This document shows, piece after piece, positions 1 through 5,870 of a DNA stretch of 5,870 nucleotides; within the stretch, counting starts at the first letter, position 1, and each line of letters opens with the position of its first letter. The DNA is from Saprospiraceae bacterium (GTDB taxonomy: Bacteria; Bacteroidota; Bacteroidia; Chitinophagales; Saprospiraceae), in assembly GCA_020630895.1 (NCBI GenBank), contig JAHDII010000217.1, positions 1 through 5,870 of the forward strand. Reading direction: 5' to 3'. Made by a program: the position numbers and the translations under genes. Under the pieces are notes generated by a model that was given only the letters and a program-made list of their open reading frames with translations, made no database searches and was not told the DNA's origin.

Positions 1-2390
1 AATGCATTCGTATAATCTTTTTTTGCTAAATAACTTTCTGCTCTATTATAATATGCTTGCATCACATATAGACCGTTAGGTGATGTTGCAATGTATTTAC
101 TATATCCATCAATGGCTTCATTAAAATTATTATTTTCGTATTGGATTTCTGCCGCTTTAAAAATAATAGAATCTCTTGAACCACTAGAAATTTCTGTTCC
201 TAATGTATTTTCTTTAAAATTAATAAATCCAATAGGATTATTATTATCTATATAAATTTCTTCAATACTTCTCCAAGCTGAAGTTGCTTCTTCATTTGTA
301 GGATTATTTTTAACTACTTTTTCATAATATTCTAAAGCACTATCTTTATCATTTTGATTATAATTAATTAATCCTAATAATAAATATCCTTTATTAATTA
401 AATTAGAAGAATTTTTATAAGAATTGACTAAAACCAAAGCACCCTCTTCTGCTTTATTAAAATTTCTTTCTTTAAAATAAGTACGACTCATTAATAATAA
501 TCCATCATCTGCAAAAGAAGAACTAGAATGATCTTCAGTTAATGTTTGTAATGTAGCACTTTGATCAATATGATTATTTTGCAAACCTAAAATTCTTGCT
601 TTTTGAAAAAGTGCATAATCATATCCTTGATATTTATAATTGATAGATGTTTGATAATATTTTAAAGCATCATCATAACTATTTCTAATAAAATATGAAT
701 CGCCTGCTCTTAATAAAGCATCAGGAAAAATTTTAGTTTTAATATCATTTGATTTTATGATTTCCCAATTACTAATAGTGAGTTCTATAGATTTTTTAAA
801 ATAAAAAGCAGCATCAAAATATCTTTTAGATTTGTATCTGTTATATCCTTGAATATAATAGGCTATATAAGGAGACATTTCTTCTGAAAGAGGTAGAGTA
901 GTGATAGGTAACTCTTCATATAGTCGCAATTCTTTTTCGCTATCGTTATAGCGTTCTTCTTTATGTGCAATTTCTCCTAATAAAAATAAAGCACTGGCTT
1001 GACTTGTTTGATCAACTGTTTCTTGCAATGATAATCTTAAATATCTTTTTGCTTCTTTAAAATCTCCATCATTAAAAAATTGAACACCTTTTAAATAAGT
1101 TACTTTTTGATAAGCTTCTTTAATGTCTTGAGTTTTACTAGGCATTCTTTCCATAAGTTCAATCGCCTTGTCATAATCTCTTGTATTTAAAAATAATCGG
1201 CTTAATAATTCTTGTGCTTCAGGATAATTTTTTGAAGTGGCTTGTACCTTTTGAAAAGCTTCAATGGCTTCTCTATCAAAACTTAAATCATAAGATAATT
1301 TTCCGAATAAAAAATTAGATTCTTCTTTGATTTCTTGATCAAAAAACATTTTTGATGCAGCAGAAAAAGCATTTCTTGCAGAAAATTTATCATTACTTTT
1401 TAAATAACAATTTCCTAAATTAAATAAAGCATTTTGTCCTAATTCATCTTCTAAAGTATTGAGTTCTTCAAAATCTTTTGTAGCATCATAATATTTTCCA
1501 TTTTTATATCGGGTATAAGCTACTTGATACAAATCTTCTCCTCTTAATTCTTCAGCTTCTTGAGCATAAGTTTCAAAATAAGGAAGTGCTTTTTGATATT
1601 CTTCTTGTTCAAAATAAGCTTTTCCCATTAATTGATTTAATTCAGTCGTATAAGAAGCATTTTCTAAAGTATCTAAACCATATTTTGCTACTTCTATAAC
1701 TTTAGGGTAGTCTTTTTGTGCAAAATAAATTTGTGATTTATAATAAGGAATTACAGCAGTATAATCATCTTTTGAATTGGCTTTTTCAAAAGCATATAGA
1801 GCTGTATCATAATCTCCAGATTGAAAAGCTAAAATTCCAAAATAATAATTCGTTTCATAATAATATTCACTATCAATATCTTTAACGCTTCCAAATTCCA
1901 TTTTGGCTTGTCCCATTTCTTTTCTAGAAAAATAAGAATATCCTTTTTTAAATCGAACTTCAGCTTGTTCTTGCTCTGATAAATTTTTTAAATTAATTTT
2001 ATCATAATAAGCAATGGCTTGTTGATAAATTTTTGTTCTAAAATAATAATTAGCTAATTCAATAGAAGCATCTTGAGCTATTTTTTTAGGATGATGATAT
2101 TGAATAAAATCGACAAATATTTTTTCAGCCTCAGGAAGATCTAATCTTAATGCTGATTTTGCAGCTAATAATTCTGCTTGAACCACTTGTTGTTGGTATT
2201 CAGCATGATTTTTATATTTTTTAATGAATGAATGTAATGTTTCTCTGGCTTGAAGAAATAAACCTTCATTATAAAATTCTTTTCCTTTTTCAAATAATTG
2301 AGGACTATGATTATAAAATTGAGTTTCTTGAGCAATACTAAAAGTATTGAAAGAAAAAATTAAAGAGAATAGATACATCAGTTTCTTCAT
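1..2390 (-). CDS. Secreted tetratricopeptide-repeat protein, partial (C-terminus beyond the left edge)
   Basis: The frame is open from an ATG at 2390 to the window edge, 796 codons with no stop; I checked every codon in this frame. Residues 1-20 form a signal peptide (MKK, then a hydrophobic stretch, with likely cleavage after Ser-Ile-Ala20 before Gln21), so the protein should be exported to the periplasm or outer envelope. The rest is almost entirely helical TPR-like repeats of about 34 residues, with the usual Gly/Ala-Tyr-Phe and Ala-Phe/Tyr spacing. Clear ones lie near residues 144-172, 180-208, 252-278, 284-310, 357-385, 432-456, 557-583, 667-694 and 743-770, with degenerate ones between, about 15 or more in total. 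No enzymatic motif is visible. From family knowledge, Bacteroidota encode secreted TPR proteins of about 1000 residues, so some 200 residues are probably missing. TPRs mediate protein-protein contacts; a role as an envelope scaffold is inference. It lies 172 nt downstream of the OmpA-like gene, behind a terminator, so it probably has its own promoter. Confidence 0.9.
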   Translation of the reverse strand, partial: MKKLMYLFSLIFSFNTFSIAQETQFYNHSPQLFEKGKEFYNEGLFLQARETLHSFIKKYKNHAEYQQQVVQAELLAAKSALRLDLPEAEKIFVDFIQYHHPKKIAQDASIELANYYFRTKIYQQAIAYYDKINLKNLSEQEQAEVRFKKGYSYFSRKEMGQAKMEFGSVKDIDSEYYYETNYYFGILAFQSGDYDTALYAFEKANSKDDYTAVIPYYKSQIYFAQKDYPKVIEVAKYGLDTLENASYTTELNQLMGKAYFEQEEYQKALPYFETYAQEAEELRGEDLYQVAYTRYKNGKYYDATKDFEELNTLEDELGQNALFNLGNCYLKSNDKFSARNAFSAASKMFFDQEIKEESNFLFGKLSYDLSFDREAIEAFQKVQATSKNYPEAQELLSRLFLNTRDYDKAIELMERMPSKTQDIKEAYQKVTYLKGVQFFNDGDFKEAKRYLRLSLQETVDQTSQASALFLLGEIAHKEERYNDSEKELRLYEELPITTLPLSEEMSPYIAYYIQGYNRYKSKRYFDAAFYFKKSIELTISNWEIIKSNDIKTKIFPDALLRAGDSYFIRNSYDDALKYYQTSINYKYQGYDYALFQKARILGLQNNHIDQSATLQTLTEDHSSSSFADDGLLLMSRTYFKERNFNKAEEGALVLVNSYKNSSNLINKGYLLLGLINYNQNDKDSALEYYEKVVKNNPTNEEATSAWRSIEEIYIDNNNPIGFINFKENTLGTEISSGSRDSIIFKAAEIQYENNNFNEAIDGYSKYIATSPNGLYVMQAYYNRAESYLAKKDYTNA

Positions 2391-2479
2391 AGATTCGATG
2401 GTTTGATTGCTATTTTGATTTCAATATAGTGATTTTTATTGGGATAGAGTTTTGTAAGGTATATTATAATAATTCAATT

Positions 2480-2510
2480 AAAGATTAAAAATTTATTAAA
2501 AAACAACAAA
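2480..2510 (-). promoter_or_regulatory. Candidate Bacteroidota-type promoter for the TPR gene
   Basis: On the minus strand a TTTG (2507-2510) is followed after 19 nt by TAATCTTT (2480-2487). This is a partial match (4 of 6 defined positions) to the Bacteroidota consensus TTTG ... TANNTTTG. It would give a leader of roughly 80 nt before the ATG at 2390. The TTTG lies inside the 3' arm of the upstream terminator, so termination and re-initiation would overlap. In DNA this AT-rich a partial match can arise by chance, so the call is weak. Confidence 0.25.
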
Positions 2511-2541
2511 CCCTTACGAATTATTATCCGTAAGGGCTTGT
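2498..2541 (-). terminator. Intrinsic terminator of the OmpA-family gene
   Basis: Read on the minus strand, the arm at 2541-2529 (ACAAGCCCTTACG) pairs with 2518-2506 (CGTAAGGGTTTGT). This gives 13 pairs including one G-U wobble, around a 10-nt loop. The 3' arm runs into TGTTTTTT ending at 2498, followed by more T-rich DNA. The hairpin starts 21 nt after the TAA of the OmpA-family gene. On the plus strand the wobble becomes an A-C mismatch and no good U tract follows, so it is built to stop minus-strand transcription. Confidence 0.85.
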
Positions 2542-2562
2542 AAATATATAAAACCTTATAAT

Positions 2563-3759
2563 TTAACCACCTAAACTTAAGATTTTTATTTCAACTCTTT
2601 GATTTCTTTTCTCTCCTTGAGGAGTATTTGTGGTGTCAATGGGTTGTGATTTACCATATCCTTTGTAGGATATTCTTTCTTTATCAATTCCCTTAAGTAG
2701 TAGATATTTCCTAACTGACCAAGCACGATTTTGAGACAACCAATCACAATATTGAACAGAGGGTCTTCTATTCGTATGCCCACCTATTTCAATAATTACA
2801 TTATCATTTTCCTTTAAAAAAGAGTATATTTCATCTAGAACAGGGTGCATATTTTCTAAAATAGTATAGTCATCTGCTAAGAAATCCAATTTTTCAATTC
2901 TAATACTTTGTCCCTCTTTTACTTTATCTATACTTAATTCTTCAATAATTTTATTGCTTTTCGTCGGAGGATCAGGATTAATTGAAGGCTTAATAACTTC
3001 TTCTGGTTCAGGAATTTTCTCATCCTCTTTTTTAGGAGGAGCTACATTGGTTACAGGAGGAGTTTCAGGTTCAACATTTTCTGGTTCTTCTGTTTTAACC
3101 ATTATTTCTTCATCCCATTCTTCTTCATCACAATTCCCTACAGGAACAATATCAGAAGCATTATCTACTAATAAATTTCCATTATAAGTAAACATAGTAG
3201 GTGTTTTATAAAATGCTTCTAGTACAATATATTTATAATCTCCTTTAGGTTTTAATTTGAATTGATATTCTTTCCAATTAGGGTTTTTTACTAATTCACT
3301 TTCTCCTAATAAATCTCTTGTATCACAATATTTATTTCCTCCCCAAATTCTAAGGAGAACAGGTTTTACAAAAAATTCATTTTTTCCTGTAGTTCTACTT
3401 AAGCTAAAATAATCTTCAGAATAGGTCAAATGAATGCTAAACTGATAACATTGTCCTCCTATTAATGGTGTAGAAAGGCGTTGTCCTACACGTTCCCAAG
3501 TATCATTATCTCTAGTGACCATTCCTAAATAAGTAAAGCCATCTTGAGCAGTTTTACTTACTTGAAAAGCTCCTGGTTGTACATCAGGCGGTGATTCATC
3601 ATCCATTCCACAATTTATCCATCCTCTTGGAGGTTGGCTATGTCTATTGAAATCTTCAAAAGATGGATTGGTCAATTCAATTCTCTGTGCATCTTGAGCA
3701 TTTATATTGAATATAATGCTCGAGAATAACAAAAGAAGAATATTTTTTAAGTTCATCAT
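2563..3759 (-). CDS. Secreted OmpA-family protein with N-terminal beta-sandwich-like domain and C-terminal peptidoglycan-binding domain
   Basis: A complete 398-residue protein. Residues 1-21 are a signal peptide (hydrophobic core LLLLFSSIIF, cleavage after Asn-Ile-Asn-Ala21 before Gln22). Residues about 25-210 start with NPSFED (31-36) and GWINCG (46-51) and look like the jelly-roll, carbohydrate-binding-like N-domain seen in many Bacteroidota surface proteins; no ligand can be assigned. Residues about 211-270 are an acidic, Pro/Glu-rich linker, likely extended. Residues about 285-395 are an OmpA C-terminal domain: GGHTN (326-330), LSQNRA (341-346), GYGKSQPI (367-374) and NQRVEIKI (386-393). 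In the OmpA family this fold binds peptidoglycan diaminopimelate, which suggests a link between outer membrane or periplasm and the cell wall. The usual Asp of the HTD motif is Asn330 here, while Arg345 is kept. There is no lipobox Cys after the signal peptide and no obvious 8-strand OmpA barrel. Two adjacent ATGs (3759 and 3756) could start it; neither has a clear ribosome binding site. A terminator lies just downstream. Confidence 0.92.
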   Translation of the reverse strand: MMNLKNILLLLFSSIIFNINAQDAQRIELTNPSFEDFNRHSQPPRGWINCGMDDESPPDVQPGAFQVSKTAQDGFTYLGMVTRDNDTWERVGQRLSTPLIGGQCYQFSIHLTYSEDYFSLSRTTGKNEFFVKPVLLRIWGGNKYCDTRDLLGESELVKNPNWKEYQFKLKPKGDYKYIVLEAFYKTPTMFTYNGNLLVDNASDIVPVGNCDEEEWDEEIMVKTEEPENVEPETPPVTNVAPPKKEDEKIPEPEEVIKPSINPDPPTKSNKIIEELSIDKVKEGQSIRIEKLDFLADDYTILENMHPVLDEIYSFLKENDNVIIEIGGHTNRRPSVQYCDWLSQNRAWSVRKYLLLKGIDKERISYKGYGKSQPIDTTNTPQGEKRNQRVEIKILSLGG

Positions 3760-3849
3760 AAGTAATAAAGAAAGTTGTAATTGATTAACGCAATTGTGTT
3801 TTGTGGTATTGCTTATCTATTTAGATGTTTAAAATAAGACAAAAGTTGT

Positions 3850-3899
3850 AAAAGAAGAAGATTTTAAAGCATTTTTTAACAAAGCTTTAAAATCTTCTT
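3850..3899 (-). terminator. Perfect 16-bp inverted repeat, possible terminator of the acyl-CoA dehydrogenase gene
   Basis: AAGAAGATTTTAAAGC at 3855-3870 is repeated in exact inverse at 3884-3899, with a 13-nt loop. On the minus strand the hairpin is followed by C and then TTTT, a modest U tract. It is the longest perfect inverted repeat I found in the window. It would be the terminator of the acyl-CoA dehydrogenase transcript, but it lies 126 nt past that stop codon, whereas the other two terminators here lie 20-21 nt past theirs. The stem is also AT-rich. The rest of the gap (3760-3849 and 3900-4025) holds no gene I can support. Confidence 0.5.
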
Positions 3900-4025
3900 G
3901 AAATATTTATGCTTTTTTTAGACTTTATTCCGAATTATTGATTGTAGCTGACGAGAAATGCCTCACATATTTCCAAAATCTTTAATTCGTCTTATCATCA
4001 AAACAATTTATAATAAAATCTTTTA

Positions 4026-5255
4026 CTATTTAAATGCATTAAATCCTGTTACATCCATACCCGTTATTAAGAGGTGAATATCATGAGTTCCTTCGTAAGT
4101 AAGAACTGTTTCTAAATTCATCATGTGTCGCATACAAGGATATTCATTTGTAATTCCCATTCCTCCATGAATTTGTCTAGCTTCTCTAGCAATTTCTAAT
4201 GCCATGTGAACATTATTACGTTTAGCCATAGAAACTTGCGAAGGAGTTGCTTTTCCTTGATTCATTAAACTCCCTAAACGCCAAGTTAAAAGTTGAGCTT
4301 TTGTGATTTCAGTAATCATTTCAGCTAATTTCTTTTGTGTCAATTGAAATGCTCCAATCGGTTTTCCAAATTGGATTCTTTCTTGAGAATATCTTAAAGC
4401 AGAATCATAACAATCTAAAGCTGCTCCAATAGCTCCCCAGGCAATTCCATATCTTGCTTTTGTTAAGCATGAAAGTGGTCCTTTTAATCCTTTAATTTCA
4501 GGAAATACATTTTCTTTAGGAACTCTAACATCTTCAAAAACGAGTTCTCCTGTTATAGAAGCTCTTAATGACCATTTTCCATGAATTTCAGGAGTAGAAA
4601 AACCTTTAGTTCCTGTTTCAACGACCATTCCTCTAATTTTTCCTGTTTCGTCTTTTGCCCAAACTACAGCAAGATCTGCAACAGGAGAATTAGTAATCCA
4701 CATTTTTGCACCATTTAAGATATAGGCATCTCCATCATCTTTAATATTTGTAATCATTCCAGCAGGATTAGAGCCATGATCTGGTTCTGTTAATCCAAAA
4801 CATCCAATTAATTCTCCAGAACCTAATTTAGGTAACCATTTCATTTTTTGTTCTTCAGATGCGTATCTATAAATAGGATACATAACTAAAGAGCCTTGTA
4901 CAGATGCCATAGAACGAATTCCAGAATCTCCTCTTTCTAATTCTTGCATGATAACTCCATAGGCGATATCATCCATACCACCTCCACCATATTTAGAAGG
5001 AATACTAGGACCGTAAGCACCAATTTCTCCTAATTCTTTAAATAAATGAGTCGGGCATACTGATCTATTGGCACAATCTTCAATAATGGGAGAAACAGAC
5101 TGTTTAACCCAATCTCTTACTGCAGCACGAGCTAGTAAATGTTCTTCAGAAAGTAATTCATCTAAAATATAATAATCATGATGTTGGTATTGATCTGTTT
5201 TAGCAGACTGTTTAAAATCTAAAATTGATGATACACCGTTTTCAAAATTTCCCAT
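4026..5255 (-). CDS. gcdH: Acyl-CoA dehydrogenase, probable glutaryl-CoA dehydrogenase
   Basis: A complete 409-residue cytoplasmic flavoenzyme. Glutaryl-CoA dehydrogenases oxidise and decarboxylate glutaryl-CoA to crotonyl-CoA using FAD, passing electrons to ETF; they act in lysine and aromatic-acid breakdown. The order is acyl-CoA dehydrogenase N-terminal helices (about 35-145), middle beta domain (about 150-245) and C-terminal helices (about 255-405). The FAD/substrate motifs CFGLTEPDHGSN (152-163) and WITNS (186-190) are present. The catalytic base is Glu388 in TYEGTHDIH. Family-specific residues match human GCDH as I recall it: Glu107 and Arg114 in ELERGDSGIRS (human Glu87 and Arg94, Arg binding the substrate's free carboxylate), Tyr387 beside the base, and RYGIAWG (268-274). 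Glu107 and Tyr387 are the residues reported to differ in non-decarboxylating relatives, which favours a decarboxylating enzyme. The N-terminus has about 25 poorly conserved residues. The ATG at 5255 is the only Met before the conserved region. Flanking terminators suggest it is transcribed alone. A related short-chain acyl-CoA substrate is the main alternative. Confidence 0.93.
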   Translation of the reverse strand: MGNFENGVSSILDFKQSAKTDQYQHHDYYILDELLSEEHLLARAAVRDWVKQSVSPIIEDCANRSVCPTHLFKELGEIGAYGPSIPSKYGGGGMDDIAYGVIMQELERGDSGIRSMASVQGSLVMYPIYRYASEEQKMKWLPKLGSGELIGCFGLTEPDHGSNPAGMITNIKDDGDAYILNGAKMWITNSPVADLAVVWAKDETGKIRGMVVETGTKGFSTPEIHGKWSLRASITGELVFEDVRVPKENVFPEIKGLKGPLSCLTKARYGIAWGAIGAALDCYDSALRYSQERIQFGKPIGAFQLTQKKLAEMITEITKAQLLTWRLGSLMNQGKATPSQVSMAKRNNVHMALEIAREARQIHGGMGITNEYPCMRHMMNLETVLTYEGTHDIHLLITGMDVTGFNAFK

Positions 5256-5268
5256 TGTGAATGAAGAT

Positions 5269-5299
5269 TTAATATAATTGATTTAAAAATTTTAGCAAA
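5269..5299 (-). promoter_or_regulatory. Candidate Bacteroidota-type promoter for the acyl-CoA dehydrogenase gene
   Basis: On the minus strand TTTG (5296-5299) is followed after 19 nt by TATATTAA (5269-5276), which matches TANNTTTG at 4 of 6 defined positions. Spacing fits the Bacteroidota promoter pattern, and the site lies between the upstream terminator and the ATG at 5255. The predicted leader would be very short, about 7-10 nt. That is tolerable in a phylum that does not rely on Shine-Dalgarno pairing, but it lowers confidence, as does the AT-rich background. Confidence 0.35.
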
Positions 5300-5337
5300 A
5301 TTACTAAAAGTAATTCAGAGAATGTTGAATTATTCAT

Positions 5338-5384
5338 AAAAATAAAAAAGAGGGTTTGTATAATTTAATTTACAAGCCCTCTTT
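5338..5384 (-). terminator. Intrinsic terminator of the ketoacyl-ACP synthase gene
   Basis: On the minus strand AAAGAGGGCTTGTA (5384-5371) pairs with TACAAACCCTCTTT (5360-5347) around a 10-nt loop, 13 pairs with one C-A mismatch. A U tract (TTTTTTATTTTT including the end of the arm) follows down to 5338. The hairpin starts 20 nt after the TAA of the gene at 5405. On the plus strand the mismatch becomes a U-G pair, so an RNA hairpin is also possible there, but the following tract is poorer and no plus-strand gene leads into it. Confidence 0.82.
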
Positions 5385-5404
5385 CATATTATTTTATAAT
5401 AATT

Positions 5405-5870
5405 TTACCATCGTATAAGAGCAGAGCCCCAAGTAAATCCACTTCCAAAAGCAGCAAGACATACTAAATCTCCATCTTTTACTTTTCCAGCTTCATAAGC
5501 TTCACATAAAGCAATTGGAATAGATGCAGCAGTTGTATTGCCATATTTTTGAATATTATTCCATACTTTATCGTCAGGAAGTTTTAATTTTTTTTGTACA
5601 AACTGGCTAATTCTTAAGTTGGCTTGATGAGGTACAAACATATCTATATCTTCGGTAGTATGTCCTGTAGCTTCAAGAGCTTCTTTAATTACTTCTGGAA
5701 ACTTGGTAACAGCAAATTTAAAGACAGCAGGACCATTCATATTGGGATATGTTTGTCCTGATTCTAACATGTGTTGTGTTAAAAACATACCTCCAAATTC
5801 GTTTTCATCTGGATAGCCATATCCTTTTTTTCCTAGCCATTTTCCTCCATGACAACCTGGATTGATATAA
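5405..5870 (-). CDS. fabH: 3-oxoacyl-ACP synthase III (ketoacyl-ACP synthase III), C-terminal part
   Basis: The frame is open from the right edge to a TAA at 5405, giving 154 residues. An internal Met (codon at 5788) is not the start: conserved coding sequence continues upstream of it for 27 codons to the edge. KAS III condenses acetyl-CoA, or another acyl-CoA, with malonyl-ACP to start fatty acid synthesis in the cytoplasm. Two of the three catalytic residues are visible: His in VPHQANLRI (visible residue 81) and Asn in YGNTTAAS (visible residue 111). The active-site Cys lies beyond the window. The C-terminus ends in the family signature GSGFTWGSALIRW. MNGPAVFKFAV (visible 44-54) is the usual central motif. 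The stretch before it, with HGGKWLGKKGYGYPDENEFGG, is longer than in E. coli FabH, as in the roughly 350-residue Bacteroidota form. It could be a housekeeping FabH or a paralogue with a different primer; the missing half prevents a decision. Its neighbour acts on acyl-CoA but is separated by a terminator. Confidence 0.92.
   Translation of the reverse strand, partial: YINPGCHGGKWLGKKGYGYPDENEFGGMFLTQHMLESGQTYPNMNGPAVFKFAVTKFPEVIKEALEATGHTTEDIDMFVPHQANLRISQFVQKKLKLPDDKVWNNIQKYGNTTAASIPIALCEAYEAGKVKDGDLVCLAAFGSGFTWGSALIRW

Noticed and set aside
2586..2783. Minus-strand 65-codon open frame
   Set aside because: It is an alternative frame inside the OmpA C-terminal domain, whose own frame encodes clear conserved motifs.
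2954..3187. Plus-strand 77-codon open frame rich in Ser and Gly
   Set aside because: It is the antisense reading of the Pro/Glu-rich linker and end of the N-domain of the OmpA-family gene; its composition simply mirrors those codons.
3812..3844. Possible promoter for the OmpA-family gene: TTTG (3840-3843), 20 nt, TAGATAAG (3812-3819) on the minus strand
   Set aside because: The downstream box matches TANNTTTG poorly (4 of 6, with AAG in place of TTG), and several equally weak matches exist nearby, so I did not list it.
3946..3966. Plus-strand CTGACGAGAAAT resembling the hammerhead ribozyme core (CUGANGA ... GAAA)
   Set aside because: There is no stem II between the two core boxes, and I could not find matching stems I and III with a cleavage site, so it is most likely chance.
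3889..4022. Three copies of AAAATCTT (3889, 3975, 4015) in the gcdH-ompA gap
   Set aside because: An 8-nt word made mostly of A and T is expected to recur by chance in DNA of this composition, and the spacing is irregular.
3958..4077. Plus-strand ORF of 39 codons in the gcdH-ompA gap
   Set aside because: It runs antisense into the 3' end of the acyl-CoA dehydrogenase gene, has no recognisable motif or start signal, and has the length expected by chance.
1..5870. Search for CRISPR arrays, tRNAs, insertion-sequence ends, toxin-antitoxin pairs or reverse-transcriptase elements
   Set aside because: No regularly spaced direct repeats, tRNA-like cloverleaf, transposase or target-site duplication was seen; the four genes account for over 90% of the window.

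Overview
This window is low-GC (roughly 30% by eye). It most likely comes from the chromosome of a Bacteroidota bacterium, probably Flavobacteriia or a close relative. Supporting signs are the very AT-rich third codon positions, no clear Shine-Dalgarno sequences before the starts, Bacteroidota-style signal peptides cleaved before Gln, an OmpA-family protein with an N-terminal beta-sandwich-like region starting with an NPSFED motif, and a very long secreted TPR protein. The genus cannot be told from the sequence.

All four genes are on the minus strand, so they are transcribed from high to low coordinates. In transcription order: (1) the C-terminal 154 residues of a ketoacyl-ACP synthase III (FabH-type), cut by the right edge (5405-5870); (2) a complete acyl-CoA dehydrogenase that closely matches the glutaryl-CoA dehydrogenase family (4026-5255); (3) a complete secreted OmpA-family protein (2563-3759); (4) the first 796 residues of a secreted TPR protein, cut by the left edge (1-2390). 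No genes overlap. The gaps are 149, 266 and 172 nt, and each holds a strong inverted repeat. Two of these (after fabH and after ompA) are convincing intrinsic terminators 20-21 nt past the stop codon. The third, after gcdH, is a perfect 16-bp inverted repeat 126 nt past the stop. The genes therefore look like separate transcription units rather than one operon.

Functionally the window falls into two unrelated halves: acyl-thioester metabolism (fabH-type and gcdH) and cell envelope (OmpA-like and TPR). I see no tRNA, rRNA, CRISPR array, insertion sequence, phage gene or defence system, and no new multi-gene system. The points worth a second look are the shared sequence motif in the two terminators, the displaced inverted repeat after gcdH, the Asp-to-Asn change at the diaminopimelate-binding position of the OmpA domain, and the architecture of the long TPR protein.
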